NCBI GenBank assembly: GCA_030651575.1
Contig: JAUSFB010000030.1
Span: 62,001-126,000, forward strand
DNA: 64,000 nucleotides
Direction of reading: 5' to 3'
DNA from: Phaeospirillum sp.
GTDB lineage: Bacteria > Pseudomonadota > Alphaproteobacteria > Rhodospirillales > Magnetospirillaceae
The position numbers and the translations under genes were made by a program. Positions 1-10,500 of this stretch are shown here, one piece after another (position 1 is the stretch's first letter; each line of letters opens with the position of its first letter). Below the pieces are notes generated by a model, which did no database searches, had not been told where the DNA came from, and saw only the letters and a list, made by a program, of their open reading frames with translations.

Positions 1-1
1 G

Positions 2-223
2 GAGATCCGCAAGGATCAGCGCGACATCGGTCAGGACCGCCGCGAGGCCATGCAGGACCGCAACCAACTGCGCAAGGACATGAAGTCCGGCGACAAGGAC
101 GCGATCGCCAAGGACCGCAAGGACCTGCGCGAGGACAAGCGCGAGATGCGCGAAGACAAGCGCGAGATGCGTGAGGACAGGCGTGAGATGCGCGAGGACA
201 GGCGCGACCGCAAGGATCGCTAA
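2..223 (+). CDS. Highly charged repeat protein, C-terminal part (5' truncated by window edge)
   Basis: An open frame enters from the left edge and ends at TAA 221-223, giving 73 visible residues. Almost every residue is Arg, Lys, Asp or Glu. From base 128 it becomes a tandem 7-residue repeat of the form R-E-D-K/R-R-E-M. This composition predicts a long solvent-exposed helix or coiled coil. Proteins of this kind in proteobacteria are often small periplasmic or stress-related proteins, but the N-terminus is not in the window, so a signal peptide cannot be judged. Function is unknown. The opposite strand is also open here, but as a low-complexity Arg/Ser shadow. Confidence 0.6.
   Translation, partial: EIRKDQRDIGQDRREAMQDRNQLRKDMKSGDKDAIAKDRKDLREDKREMREDKREMREDRREMREDRRDRKDR
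128..211 (+). repeat. Four 21-bp tandem repeat units inside the charged protein gene
   Basis: Units at 128-148, 149-169, 170-190 and 191-211 each encode one heptad-like R-E-D-K/R-R-E-M copy, with the last unit degenerate. Synonymous and Lys/Arg changes separate the units. Copy number could vary between strains by slippage or unequal crossing-over; that is an inference. Confidence 0.7.
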
Positions 224-410
224 GTTGTATCGGCTATTCAGGGAATTCGGCTGATTTCGGTCCAGACCGTCTTTCAGACAGAGATTTCAGTCACAGGTGA
301 ACACAGACGAATTGATAATATTTCCATCTGTGTCCCGCGCAGCGGGAATCTGTGGCCCATTTCCCGTCCTGTCCACTTGAATGTCGATTGACCCTGGAAC
401 CTCACTTATG

Positions 411-437
411 CCAACGGCCGAAAGTTTCGACCGTTGG
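411..437 (-). terminator. Hairpin just downstream of gshA
   Basis: CCAACGG at 411-417 pairs with CCGTTGG at 431-437, and the inner CGAAA (419-423) pairs with TTTCG (425-429). The hairpin begins 3 nt after the gshA stop codon on the minus strand. There is no U-tract, so it may be a 3'-end stabiliser rather than an intrinsic terminator. Confidence 0.5.
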
Positions 438-439
438 CG

Positions 440-1807
440 TCAGTACGCGTATTCACGGAAGATCGGATCGACGCTGCCTTGCCAGCGGCCGTTGAATGCG
501 TCGAGCATGTCGTGGGCCGGGGTGCGGCCGGACTTGGCGATGGCCTCCAGCGTGTCGAGATAGATGCTCTCGTCACGGCCGGAATCGTTCAGGCGGTTGC
601 GCCGTTTCAGGCCGCCGGAGGCCAGTTCCAGCACTTCGACCGCCAGATCGCGCACCGAACGGCCGCGGATGGTGGCCGACAGCGCCTGGGCCGGGACGTC
701 CCGGCGCAGGGTCTCGCGCTCCTCGGCGGTCCAGTCCTTGACCAGCTGCCAGGCTCCGTCCAGGGCGATGTCGTCGTAAAGCAGGCCGGTCCATAGCGCC
801 GGCAGGGCGCAGAGCCGCCGCCAGGGGCCGCCATCGGCGCCGCGCATCTCCAGGAACTTCTTCAGCCGGACCTCGGGGAAGGCGGTGGTCAGGTGATCGG
901 CCCAGTCGCCCTCGGTGGGCAGTTCGCCGGGCAGGGCCGGCAGCTTGCCCACCAGGAAGTCGCGGAAGCTTTGGCCGGCGGCGTCGATATACTTGCCGTC
1001 GCGGTAGACGAAGTACATGGGCACGTCCAGCATCCAGTCGACGTAACGCTCGAACCCCATGCCGTCCTCGAAGGCGAAAGGCAAGGTGCCGGTGCGGTAC
1101 GGATCAGTGTCGGTCCAGACGGCGGCGCGGGCCGACAGCAGGCCCGACGGCTTGCCGTCGATAAAGGGCGAACTGGCGAACAGGGCGGTGGCGACGGGCT
1201 GCAACGCCAGCGACACCCGCAGCTTTTTCACCATGTCGGCTTCGGAGGCGAAGTCCAGATTCACCTGCACGGTGCAGGTGCGCAGCATCATGTCGAGGCC
1301 CTTGCCGCCCACCAGCGGCATATGGCGGCGCATGATGTCGTAGCGACCCTTGGGCATCCAGGGTGTGTCGTCGCGGCCCCATTTGGGCTGGAAGCCGACT
1401 CCCAGGAAGGCGATTCCCAGCTTGCCGGCCACCTGCTTGACCTGATCCAGGTGATGGGTGACCTCGCCGGCGGTCTGATGGATGGTCTCCATCAATCCGC
1501 CGGACAGCTCCAACTGGCCGCCGGGCTCCAGGCTGATGGCGGCGCCCTGGCGGTCATGCAGGGCGATGACGTTGCCGCCCTCCATGATCTGTTCCCAGCC
1601 AAGCGCGGCCAGCCCGTCCAGCATGGCCTTGACGCCGCACTCGCCCGGATAGGGCAGCGGGCGCAGATCGTCCAAGGTATAGCCGAATTTCTCGTGCTCG
1701 GTGCCTATGCGCCATGCGTCGCGCGGCTTGCAGCCGGATTCCAGGGACTCGACCAGCTGGCGCTTGCCGGTGATGGGCGCGTCGCTCGGCTTGGCGGGTG
1801 CGGACAT
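440..1807 (-). CDS. gshA: Glutamate-cysteine ligase (gamma-glutamylcysteine synthetase)
   Basis: The enzyme joins L-glutamate and L-cysteine with ATP, the first step of cytosolic glutathione synthesis. The 455-residue product belongs to the plant/alphaproteobacterial GCS2 class. It has the early GTEHEKF signature at residues 35-41, a glycine-rich EGGNVIAL segment near residue 77, and a [13 protein letters not shown] active-site block near residue 92. Length is normal for this class and distinct from the gamma-proteobacterial GshA type. It is transcribed alone, divergently from panD across a 203-bp gap, and is followed at once by a hairpin. No gshB is present in the window. Confidence 0.95.
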   Translation of the reverse strand: MSAPAKPSDAPITGKRQLVESLESGCKPRDAWRIGTEHEKFGYTLDDLRPLPYPGECGVKAMLDGLAALGWEQIMEGGNVIALHDRQGAAISLEPGGQLELSGGLMETIHQTAGEVTHHLDQVKQVAGKLGIAFLGVGFQPKWGRDDTPWMPKGRYDIMRRHMPLVGGKGLDMMLRTCTVQVNLDFASEADMVKKLRVSLALQPVATALFASSPFIDGKPSGLLSARAAVWTDTDPYRTGTLPFAFEDGMGFERYVDWMLDVPMYFVYRDGKYIDAAGQSFRDFLVGKLPALPGELPTEGDWADHLTTAFPEVRLKKFLEMRGADGGPWRRLCALPALWTGLLYDDIALDGAWQLVKDWTAEERETLRRDVPAQALSATIRGRSVRDLAVEVLELASGGLKRRNRLNDSGRDESIYLDTLEAIAKSGRTPAHDMLDAFNGRWQGSVDPIFREYAY

Positions 1808-2010
1808 GGGACAGGTTCCTGCTCTATGGCGAAACGGGGGCTAGGGTCGTGGACCACGCTAGAGAACGACAGTGGCGACGAGGGCGTCAAGCGCCGAATC
1901 CGTCGACGGCTTCCCATATTCGTTCGCCCTGGACGCAATTAAGGTGTTGCGGAAAGCCCTGCTCTGCGTTTAGGTCACTGCCGATCCTTACCTGTTTGTT
2001 CCGGTGTCCC

Positions 2011-2553
2011 ATGATGAACGTCATTCGCGCGAAGCTTCACGGCATTCGCGTCACCAACGCCGATCTCAATTATCACGGCTCGATCACCCTTGATCCCGAG
2101 CAGTGTGCGATGGCGGGAATCTATCCCATGGAATTCGTCGAGATCTGGAACAAGAACTCGGCGGCCCGTATTTCGACCTATGTGATCTTCGGCGAACCGG
2201 GGTCGCGCTGCTGCGTGCTGAACGGGGCCGCCGCCCGCACCTGCCAGAAGGGCGACGAGTTGATCATCGCCGCGTCCGAGCTGATCAGCGGCCCGGAAAA
2301 GCTGTACGAGATCAAGCCGCGCATCCTGACCTTCCTGCCCGACAACCACGTCGATCAGGTGCTGTACTACGACGTGTTTCAAAGCGAGAAGCGTCCCTAC
2401 GACTTTCGCATCGTCGATGCTGACAAGCACACGGTGGAAAGCTGCCATACTTGGCCCAACGTGGACATCACCCGCGTCCGTGGCGACCTGCTGGCCAAGG
2501 GATGGAGCGAGGTCGAGGCCGACGCGTTTATCGCGTCGCATTTTTCTTTATAA
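2011..2553 (+). CDS. panD: Aspartate 1-decarboxylase with a C-terminal extension
   Basis: PanD converts L-aspartate to beta-alanine for pantothenate and CoA. It is made as a proenzyme that cleaves itself at a Gly-Ser bond to form a pyruvoyl group. The Gly23-Ser24 processing site (YHGS) is present, as are the conserved Lys8 near the N-terminus, the R-x-S-T-Y segment near residue 50 and the later NGAAA motif. The family is usually about 115-130 residues, whereas this product has 180. The extra 50-60 residues at the C-terminus match nothing I recognise. I chose the ATG at 2011 because it gives the canonical PanD start ([11 protein letters not shown]); an upstream extension to 1798 would overlap the gshA start and is not PanD-like. 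Confidence 0.85.
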   Translation: MMNVIRAKLHGIRVTNADLNYHGSITLDPEQCAMAGIYPMEFVEIWNKNSAARISTYVIFGEPGSRCCVLNGAAARTCQKGDELIIAASELISGPEKLYEIKPRILTFLPDNHVDQVLYYDVFQSEKRPYDFRIVDADKHTVESCHTWPNVDITRVRGDLLAKGWSEVEADAFIASHFSL

Positions 2554-2640
2554 ATTTGCCCCCCAATCGCCGGCCCTTGGCCGCACCCCCGAATCAATGA
2601 CAATGGGGCATTGGCGGGTTGGGAACCGAGGTTCGTCGCG

Positions 2641-3330
2641 ATGAAACCTGCTGTCGTCCTGCTGAGCGGTGGTCTTGACTCCGCCACCGTGGTGGCCATC
2701 GCCAAGGCCGAGGGCTTTACCCCCTCGGCCCTGACCTTTCGCTACGGCCAGCGCCACGCCGTCGAGATCGAGGCCTCGCGCCGGGTCGCCGCCGCCCTGG
2801 GGGTGATCGATCACCGCATCGCCGATATGGACCTGCGGGTGTTTGGCGGTTCGGCCCTGACCTCGGACATCGCCGTGCCCAAGGGCCGCGACGATGCCCA
2901 GATGGCGTCCGGCATTCCCGTCACCTATGTGCCGGCCCGCAACACCATCATGCTGTCCTTCGCCCTGGCCTTTGCCGAGGTGATCGACGCCGCCGACATC
3001 TTCGTCGGCGTCAATGCGGTGGATTATTCCGGCTACCCCGATTGCCGTCCCGACTATATCGCCGCCTTCGAGCGGATGGCCAACCTTGCCACCAAGGCGG
3101 CGGTCGAGGGGCGCAAGCTGACCATTCACACCCCCCTGATCCACCTGACCAAGGCCGAGATCATCCGTCGCGGGCGGTCCTTGGGAGTGGATTACGCCAT
3201 CACCTCGACCTGCTACGACCCGGATCCGCAAGGCCTTGCCTGTGGCCAGTGCGATTCGTGCCATCTGCGGCTGAAGGGTTTCGCGGATGCGGGGCTTTCC
3301 GACCCGGCGCCGTATAGCCGGATCGTTTGA
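2641..3330 (+). CDS. queC: 7-cyano-7-deazaguanine synthase
   Basis: QueC makes preQ0 from 7-carboxy-7-deazaguanine, ammonia and ATP in the queuosine tRNA-modification pathway. The 229-residue product has the ATP-pyrophosphatase P-loop SGGLDS at residues 9-14. A C-terminal zinc site has cysteines near 191, 201, 204 and 207 (C-x9-C-x2-C-x2-C). The ATG at 2641 is chosen because it starts directly before the P-loop strand as in the family; a TTG at 2611 would add ten unlikely residues. A GAGG lies about 10 nt upstream. It follows panD by 87 bp on the same strand. No queD or queE is nearby. Confidence 0.93.
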   Translation: MKPAVVLLSGGLDSATVVAIAKAEGFTPSALTFRYGQRHAVEIEASRRVAAALGVIDHRIADMDLRVFGGSALTSDIAVPKGRDDAQMASGIPVTYVPARNTIMLSFALAFAEVIDAADIFVGVNAVDYSGYPDCRPDYIAAFERMANLATKAAVEGRKLTIHTPLIHLTKAEIIRRGRSLGVDYAITSTCYDPDPQGLACGQCDSCHLRLKGFADAGLSDPAPYSRIV

Positions 3331-3347
3331 CAGGCTGCTGAACGATT

Positions 3348-5264
3348 CTAGCGCCCGATCTTTTCCAGCCAGGCTTGCAGCATCAGGGCGTGCCAGATTT
3401 CGGTCTGCCAGTTCTTGGCGCCGCCGCGGTGTTCGCTCCAGCAGCGCGACACCAGGGCGGCGTCCAGCCAGCCCTGGCGGCGCAGGCGGTCCTCGGACAG
3501 CAGGTCGTCGGCCCAGTCGCGCAGCTTGCCGGTCAGCCAGCGACGCAGCGGCACCTCGAATCCCATCTTGGGGCGATCCACCAGGGCGCGCGGCACATGG
3601 CGATATAAGACACGGCGCAGCACTGCCTTGCCGGTGTCGCCTTCGATCTTGAGGGCGGTGGGCAGGCTCCAGGCGAATTCGGCGATGGCGGGGTCAAGGA
3701 AGGGCAGTCGGGCCTCCAGCGAGGCCGCCATGGTGGCGCGGTCGGTCTTGACGCACAGATCGTCGGGCAGATAGCCCTCTATATCCAGCAGCATGGTGGC
3801 CAGGGCGGCATCGCGCACCGGCGGGGTCGGGCGGTTGAACAGGCTGGGGAGGAGGCCGGCTCCCGGCACCGGGGCGGGCATGCCGCGCCAGCGGGAGTAA
3901 TGCAGTCCGAGCAATTCGGCCAGACTGGCGGCCCCCAGATGCTCGGCGGTGCGGCCCAGGCGATAGCCGGGATGGCTGCGGCGCTTGCGCAACGGCGCGG
4001 CGACCCCCGCCAGCGCCTCGGCCGGGCCGGCCAGAAGGCCGGCGGCGGCGGCCCCGGCGGCGCGCAGGCCCTTGGGAAGCCCCGTCAGCCCGGCCCAATC
4101 TCTGGGGATCGAGCGGTAGATGCCATAGCCTCCGAACAGCTCGTCGGCTCCGTCGCCCGACAGGGCCACCGTGACGTCGCGGCGGGTCACCTGGGCCAGC
4201 AGGCAGGTGGGCAGGGCGGCGCTGTCGGCGAAGGGCTCATCATAGAAGGCGGGCAGCCGGGGCACCAGCTCCAGCGCCTCGGCGTCGGAGATGCGGACCT
4301 CGGTGTGGACGGTGCCCAGATGCTCGGCGACGGCGCGGGCATGGGGGCTTTCGTCCAGGGACGACTGGTCGAAGCCGATGGTGAAGCTGTGGACCGGCTG
4401 GGGCGAGAGCTGGCGCATCAGGGCGGCGGTCAGCGAGGAATCGATGCCGCCCGACAGGAACAGCCCGACCGGAACATCGGCCTGCATGCGCAAGCCGACG
4501 GAGTGGCGCAGCAACTGCTCCAGCCGGTCGGCCGCGTCCTCGGCATTGCCGTCAAAGCTGTTTTCCACGGCATGGGCGCGGTCGCGGGCCGACCAGTAGG
4601 CGGCGATCCGCCGCTCGCCGTTTTTCACCGTCAGCAGGCTGCCGGGCTCCAGCTTGCGGGCCTGGGCGTAAATAGTGTGCGGCGCCGGAATCCAGCCCAG
4701 CCGCATGTACAGCGCCATGGCGTCGCGGTTCAGGGCGCCGTCCCAGGCGGGATGGACCGCCAGCGCCTTCAGTTCGGAGCCGAACAGCAGGACGCCGCCG
4801 GTCTCGGCCCAGTAGAGCGGCTTTTCGCCAAAGCGGTCGCGGCCGAGGGTCAGGCTGCGCCCGGCGCGGTCCCACAGGGCGAAGGCGAACATGCCGTCGA
4901 AGGCTGCCACCGCCTTGTCCACTCCCCACTCCGCCACCGCTTCCAGCAGGATTTCGGTGTCGGAATGGCCGCGCCAGACGATGGAGGGAGACAGCCGGGC
5001 CTTGATGGAGGCGTGGTTGTAGATTTCGCCGTTGAAGCTGATGACGAATCGCCCGTCATGGGACGCCATGGGCTGATGGCCCTGGGGGCTGAGGTCGAGG
5101 ATGGCCAGCCGGCGAAAGCCCAGGGCGATGCCGGCGGCGTCGTCGGTCCAGATTCCGTCGTCGTCGGGACCGCGATGTGTCAGGGTCGCGGCCATGGCGC
5201 GCACCGCCGCCGCTCGGTCGGGGGTGGCGCCGTGAAGGTCGAGGAAGCCGGCGAAGCCGCACAT
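3348..5264 (-). CDS. asnB: Asparagine synthase (glutamine-hydrolysing)
   Basis: This enzyme transfers ammonia from glutamine to an AMP-activated aspartate. Residues 1 to about 210 are an N-terminal nucleophile glutaminase domain beginning MCGFAGF, with Cys2 as catalytic nucleophile. The second half is the synthetase domain, with the pyrophosphatase loop LSGGIDSS near residue 270 and SGDGADELFGGY further on. At 638 residues it is in the long AsnB group, whose members also act as amidotransferases in polysaccharide modification, so asparagine need not be the only product. It is convergent with queC, 17 bp away, and lies downstream of the TPR-methyltransferase on the same strand. Confidence 0.9.
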   Translation of the reverse strand: MCGFAGFLDLHGATPDRAAAVRAMAATLTHRGPDDDGIWTDDAAGIALGFRRLAILDLSPQGHQPMASHDGRFVISFNGEIYNHASIKARLSPSIVWRGHSDTEILLEAVAEWGVDKAVAAFDGMFAFALWDRAGRSLTLGRDRFGEKPLYWAETGGVLLFGSELKALAVHPAWDGALNRDAMALYMRLGWIPAPHTIYAQARKLEPGSLLTVKNGERRIAAYWSARDRAHAVENSFDGNAEDAADRLEQLLRHSVGLRMQADVPVGLFLSGGIDSSLTAALMRQLSPQPVHSFTIGFDQSSLDESPHARAVAEHLGTVHTEVRISDAEALELVPRLPAFYDEPFADSAALPTCLLAQVTRRDVTVALSGDGADELFGGYGIYRSIPRDWAGLTGLPKGLRAAGAAAAGLLAGPAEALAGVAAPLRKRRSHPGYRLGRTAEHLGAASLAELLGLHYSRWRGMPAPVPGAGLLPSLFNRPTPPVRDAALATMLLDIEGYLPDDLCVKTDRATMAASLEARLPFLDPAIAEFAWSLPTALKIEGDTGKAVLRRVLYRHVPRALVDRPKMGFEVPLRRWLTGKLRDWADDLLSEDRLRRQGWLDAALVSRCWSEHRGGAKNWQTEIWHALMLQAWLEKIGR

Positions 5265-5322
5265 GGCAGGCAGTGTCCAGGTGGATGTCGGGCTGGAAGG
5301 TAGCGGCGGGACGACGCTCTAG

Positions 5323-6939
5323 CTAGCGCTTTCGCAGCGCCACCACCAGACCGGGGACATCGGCCCCCGCCTCCTGGCGGGTGGCGGCGGGTTCGGCCAG
5401 GACGACTGCGAAGCCGGCGGCCTCGGCATGGTCGCGCACATAGTCGGGGGCGTGGGCATAGCGATTCTTCGGCCCCAGGATGTAGGAGGTGCAATCCTCG
5501 GCCCGCTCCACCGTGAAGGCGAAGACGCCGCCGGGGCGCAAGGCGGAATGGGCGGCGGCCAGCACCGGGCCGAGATCGCCGAAATAAACCAGGACATCGG
5601 CCGCCACCACCAGATCATAGCGACCCGGCCGGGCGTTCAGCGCCGCTCCCAGCTCGTCCACCGCCAGATCGTCGTAAAGACCGCGCAGCCGGGCCTTCTC
5701 GATCATGGACGGCGACAGGTCGACCCCGTCCAGCCGGGCCGCCAGCGGCCGCAGGATCGGAGCCGCCAGACCGGTGCCGCAGCCGGCGTCGAGCACGTCG
5801 AGGCTCCGGCGGCGCTCCAGGATGCGGGACAGGGCGTTGGCCAGCAGGGCGGGGGCACGATAGGCCAGCTTGTCCACCAGGGCGGCGTCGAATTTGTCGG
5901 CATAGTCGTCGAACAACTGGCGGACATAGGCGTCGGGCGCCCGTTCCGGGGTGGGGGCGGCTCCGACCTGCGCCAGCCCCAGGGCGGCGCCGTGGCGGTC
6001 GTCGGGGTCCAGCTCCAGGCAGCGGCGATAATGGGCGGCGGCGCGGCTGTTGTCGCCCAGCTCGCGGCGGATTTCGGCCAAGCACCAATGGGCCTCGATC
6101 GATCGGGGGGCGGCGGTCGCCGCCCGCTCGAAGGCCGCCGCCGCGCCTTCCGGCAGACCCTGGAGCTTGCGGGTCAGCCCCAGTTCAAGCCAGCCGGCGG
6201 GGTCGCGCGGGGTGATCCTGGCGGCGTGCTCGGCCTGGACGCGGGCTTCCTCCAGCCGGCCGAGATCGCGCAGCGCCCCGGCGAGATTGGCGCGGCTGCC
6301 GGCATGATCATGGCGCAGCGCCACCGCGCCGCTGAGGATGGCGACCGCGCGTTCCGGCTGCCCCAGGGCGCGCAGGATCAGGCCGTAATTGTGCAGGGCC
6401 ACCGGCCAGTCCGGGCGCTGGGCCAGGGCCTGTTCCAGGTGGTGGGCGGCTTCCTCGTTGCCGCCGCGCAGATGCAGCAGCGAGCCCAGGGCGCACAGCG
6501 CCTCGGTATGATCGGGATTGGCTGCGATGGCGCGCCGGCAATGGTCGATCGCCTCATCGGTCTTGCCGGTGCGTCCCAGCAGTTCGCCCAATCGGGCATG
6601 GGCCTCGGCATGGTTCGGATCGGCGGCCAGGATGGCGCGGTACTGCAAGATGGCGGCGTTGAGGTTGTCCTGGGCCTCCAGGGCGTGACCCAGGGCCAGC
6701 CGGGGCACAGCCTGGGTCGGATCGGCGGTGACGGCGCGCGACAGGTGCTCGGCCGCTTTGCGGGCTTGGCCCTGTTGCAGGGCGATCACCCCCAGCAGGT
6801 AGTGGGCTCCGCCGAAGCCGGGATTGGAATCGGCGATCTTGCGGGCCAGCCGCCGGGCGTCGGACGTGTTTCCCTCTTCCCAGGTCCGCATGGCCTGGGC
6901 GAAGGTCTCGGCGATATTTCCCGCGAATGGTTTGGCCAT
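5323..6939 (-). CDS. TPR-repeat protein with C-terminal SAM methyltransferase domain
   Basis: The product is 538 residues. Residues about 10-340 are a series of tetratricopeptide repeats, seen as repeated A-x-Y/H-x-L-G and N-x-A-x-A-L-x patterns. The C-terminal 200 residues are a class I methyltransferase with the SAM-binding LDAGCGTG motif near residue 378, then GVDLSPSMIEKA and VVAADVLVYFGDL. The substrate is unknown; the TPR part probably binds a protein partner. The ATG at 6939 is preferred. Upstream in-frame sequence to 7485 overlaps the divergent NUDIX gene and is not TPR-like. It precedes asnB by 58 bp and may be co-transcribed with it. Confidence 0.85.
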   Translation of the reverse strand: MAKPFAGNIAETFAQAMRTWEEGNTSDARRLARKIADSNPGFGGAHYLLGVIALQQGQARKAAEHLSRAVTADPTQAVPRLALGHALEAQDNLNAAILQYRAILAADPNHAEAHARLGELLGRTGKTDEAIDHCRRAIAANPDHTEALCALGSLLHLRGGNEEAAHHLEQALAQRPDWPVALHNYGLILRALGQPERAVAILSGAVALRHDHAGSRANLAGALRDLGRLEEARVQAEHAARITPRDPAGWLELGLTRKLQGLPEGAAAAFERAATAAPRSIEAHWCLAEIRRELGDNSRAAAHYRRCLELDPDDRHGAALGLAQVGAAPTPERAPDAYVRQLFDDYADKFDAALVDKLAYRAPALLANALSRILERRRSLDVLDAGCGTGLAAPILRPLAARLDGVDLSPSMIEKARLRGLYDDLAVDELGAALNARPGRYDLVVAADVLVYFGDLGPVLAAAHSALRPGGVFAFTVERAEDCTSYILGPKNRYAHAPDYVRDHAEAAGFAVVLAEPAATRQEAGADVPGLVVALRKR

Positions 6940-7062
6940 GATGGTCCGGTCGAGTGAACGCCTCGGGGTTGAATGACCCATATTGGGCCATGCGGGACGC
7001 GTTCTGTCCAGATATCGTCGGCGGCGCATGACAGACGCCCGATTTTCGGCGACACTGCCGCC

Positions 7063-7578
7063 ATGAAGCAGCCCGGCCCCACTCTTCGCACCATCCCCGA
7101 AGGCGACGACCGCGAACGGTTGGTCTGTGGCGATTGCGGTTTTATTCTTTACGATAATCCCAAGGTTATCGTGGGCGCCGTTTGCACCTGGCAGGACCGT
7201 TATCTGCTGGTCCGCCGCGCCATCGAGCCCCGGCTGGGGTTCTGGACCATGCCGATCGGCTATATGGAGCTGGGCGAGACCACCGAGCAGGGGGCCATGC
7301 GTGAAGTGTGGGAGGAAGCCTGCGCCAAGGTGACGGTCTCGGGGTTGCTGTCGATCTTCTCCATTCCGGAAATCAGTCAGGTCCACATGATCTATCGGGC
7401 CGAGATGCTGTCCGACGACTTTGCGCCGGGGGTCGAGAGTCTGGAGGCCGGCCTGTTCACTTGGGATGAAATCCCATGGGATCATCTGGCCTATCCCAAT
7501 GTCCGCTGGTCGTTGGAATACGAGCGCGAGCTTAAGGGCGTGACGGACTTTCCCCCACGCGGCCGGCCGGGGCCGTAG
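7063..7578 (+). CDS. NUDIX hydrolase with N-terminal zinc-ribbon half
   Basis: The 171-residue protein starts with a C-x2-C knuckle (CGDC) and the phrase YDNPKVIVG, typical of the NudC-like and ADP-ribose/NADH pyrophosphatase branch. The Nudix box (G-x5-E-x7-REV-x-EE) is complete around residue 65, with the metal-binding glutamates intact. It should hydrolyse a nucleoside diphosphate linked to another moiety; the substrate cannot be read from sequence. The start at 7063 avoids a 30-residue upstream extension that overlaps the divergent TPR gene. Its stop lies 9 bp from the convergent gltB stop, inside a GC-rich hairpin. Confidence 0.85.
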   Translation: MKQPGPTLRTIPEGDDRERLVCGDCGFILYDNPKVIVGAVCTWQDRYLLVRRAIEPRLGFWTMPIGYMELGETTEQGAMREVWEEACAKVTVSGLLSIFSIPEISQVHMIYRAEMLSDDFAPGVESLEAGLFTWDEIPWDHLAYPNVRWSLEYERELKGVTDFPPRGRPGP

Positions 7579-7587
7579 CCGCCGCCG

Positions 7588-10500
7588 CTATTCCGCGGCG
7601 GCGACCCGGTCCTTGCCGACCGGGTGTTCCAGCCGGGTCAGCATTTCCTTTGGCGCCACCTGCCAGAATTTAGGCAGCTCGCGCTCCCAATCGGCCAGGA
7701 TGGCTTCGGCCCAGGCGGATTGGGTGGCGTCGGCGTGTTCCTGTACCAGGGAGCGCAGAACGCCCCGCCAATGCGCGGTCTCGGGGCGCAGCCAGATCAC
7801 GTTGTCGGGATTGACGCGCTTGGGAAAGCTGGCGTCCGAATCGTAGACGAAGGCCATGCCGCCGGTCATGCCGGCGGCGAAGTTGGCTCCCACCGCCCCC
7901 AGGATGACGATGGTGCCGCCGGTCATGTATTCGCAGCCGTTGGAGCCGCAGCCCTCGATCACCGCCTCGGCTCCGGAATTGCGCACGGCGAAGCGTTCAC
8001 CCGCCTGACCGGCGGCGAACAGTTTGCCGGCAGTGGCGCCGTACAGCACCGTGTTACCGATGATGGTGTTCTCGTTGCTCTTCAGCCGGGCCGCCACCGG
8101 CGGGCGGACGATGATGGTGCCGCCGGACAGGCCTTTGCCCACATAGTCGTTGGAATCGCCGAACACCTCCAGGGTCAGCCCCTGGACCGCGAAGGCCCCC
8201 AGGCTCTGGCCGGCCGAGCCGCGCAGGCGCACGGTGACGTGGCCGGGCTTCAGGCCGGTCATGCCGTGCTTCCTGAAGATCTTGTGACTGAGCTTGGTGC
8301 CGATGGCGCGTTCGACGTTGCGGACATTGTAGTCCAGCTGCATCTTCTCGCCGTCGTTCAGGGCCGGCTTGGCGTCGACGATCATGCGGGCGTCCAGGGT
8401 GTCGGGAACCTCGTTGCCCTTTTCCTCGACGCAATAACGCGGGAAGCCGCCGGTATCGGCCTGGGCCAACAGCGGATTGAGGTCGAGATCGTCCAGATGC
8501 GACGCGCCCCGGCTGACCTGGGACAACAGGTCCGAGCGGCCGATCACCTCGGCCAGCGAGCGCACGCCCAGACCGGCCAGGATTTCGCGCACATCCTCGG
8601 CGATGAAGCTGAACAGGTTGACGACTTTTTCCGGGCTGCCGGTGAACTTGCCGCGCAGTGCGAGGTCTTGGGTGCAGACGCCGACCGGGCAGGTGTTGGA
8701 GTGGCATTGGCGCACCATGATGCAGCCCATGGCCACCAGCGAACTGGTGCCGATGCCGAACTCCTCGGCCCCCAGCATGGCGGCGATGACGATGTCGCGG
8801 CCGGTCTTGAGGCCGCCATCGGTGCGCAGCCGCACCCGGTGACGCAGGCGGTTCAGGGTCAACACCTGATGCGCCTCGGACAGGCCCAGTTCCCAGGGCA
8901 GGCCGGCGAATTTGATGGAGGTTTGCGGGCTGGCGCCGGTTCCGCCCACATGGCCGGAAATCAGGATGGTGTCGGCCTTGGCCTTGGCGACGCCGGCGGC
9001 GATGGTGCCGATGCCCGAGCGCGACACCAGCTTGACCGTGACTCGGGCCTCCGGGTTGATCTGCTTCAGGTCGTAGATCAGCTGGGCCAGATCCTCGATG
9101 GAATAGATGTCGTGATGGGGCGGTGGGCTAATCAGCATGACGCCGGGGGTGGCGTGGCGCAGCTTGGCGATTTCCACCGTCACCTTGAAGCCGGGCAGTT
9201 GGCCGCCCTCGCCGGGCTTGGCTCCTTGCGCCACCTTGATCTCGATCTCGCGGCACATGTTGAGGTATTCGGCGGTGACGCCGAACCGGCCGGACGCGAT
9301 CTGCTTGACCGCCGAATTGGCGTTGTCGCCGTTGGGGCGGGGGCGATAGCGTTCGCGGTCCTCGCCGCCTTCGCCGGACACGCTTTTGGCGCCGATGCGG
9401 TTCATGGCGATGTTCAGCGTGCCGTGAGCCTCGGGCGACAGGGCTCCCAGGCTCATACCCGGCGTCAGGAAGCGTTTGCGGATCTCGGTGATGGACTCGA
9501 CCTCGTCCAGGCTGACCGGCGGGCCGGCCGGGCGGGTGTCCAGCAAATCGCGGATGGTGATAGGTGGCAGCCGGCGCATGCCGTCGGAATACTTCTTGTA
9601 AAGGGCGTAGGAATCGTCGGCCACCGCCGTCTGCAACAGATGGATCAGGGCGCCGTCGAAGGAATGGGCCTCGGCCCCGCGTCGCACGCGGTAAAAGCCG
9701 CCGATGGGCAGAACCGGCGCGGCGAGGCCAAAGCCGGTGTCGTGCTGCTCGATGGCCTTTTTCTGGATGCCGGTCAAGCCGATGCCGGAAATGCGGCTGG
9801 TCATGCCGGGGAAGAATTCGGCCACCAGGGTGCGCGACAGGCCGACCGCCTCGAAGTTGCAGCCGCCACGATAGGAGCTGGCCACCGAGATGCCCATCTT
9901 GGCCATGATCTTCAGCAGACCCTGGTCGAGGGCATATTTGTAGTTCTTGACGCAGTCTTCCAGCGTCATGGCGCCGAACAGGCCGCGCCGCTGTCGCTCG
10001 GCGATGGCTTCCTGGGCCAGATAGGCGTTGACGGTGGTGGCGCCGACTCCGATCAGCACCGCGAAATAGTGCACGTCCAGGCACTCGCCCGAGCGGATGT
10101 TGAGCGAGGTCCAGGTGCGCAGGGATTCCCGCACCAGGTGGGAATGGACGCCGCCGGCCGCCAGGATCATGGGGATGGCGGCGCGGCCGGGGCCGACCGC
10201 CTCGTCGGTCAGGATCAGGTGGGTGCAGCCGCCCCGGACCTTGTCCTCGGCCTCGCGCCGGACCCGGTTGAGGGCGTCCTTCAGGGCGTTGTCGCCGGCC
10301 TGGGGGTCGAAGGTGCAATCGACCACCCCGGCCAGCGTTCCCATGTGCTGGCGCATGGCGGCGAACTCGGCGTTGGACAGCACCGGGCTTTCCAGTTGCA
10401 GCAGGTCGCACTGGCTTTCATCCTCGTCGAGGATGTTGCCCAGATTGCCGAGGCGGGTGCGCAGCGACATGACGCGGGATTCGCGCAACGAGTCGATGGG

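Noticed and set aside
7579-7602. GC-rich hairpin at the convergent NUDIX/gltB stops
   Set aside because: The stem is made of GCC/GGC codon repeats overlapping coding sequence and has no U-tract, so termination is not supported.
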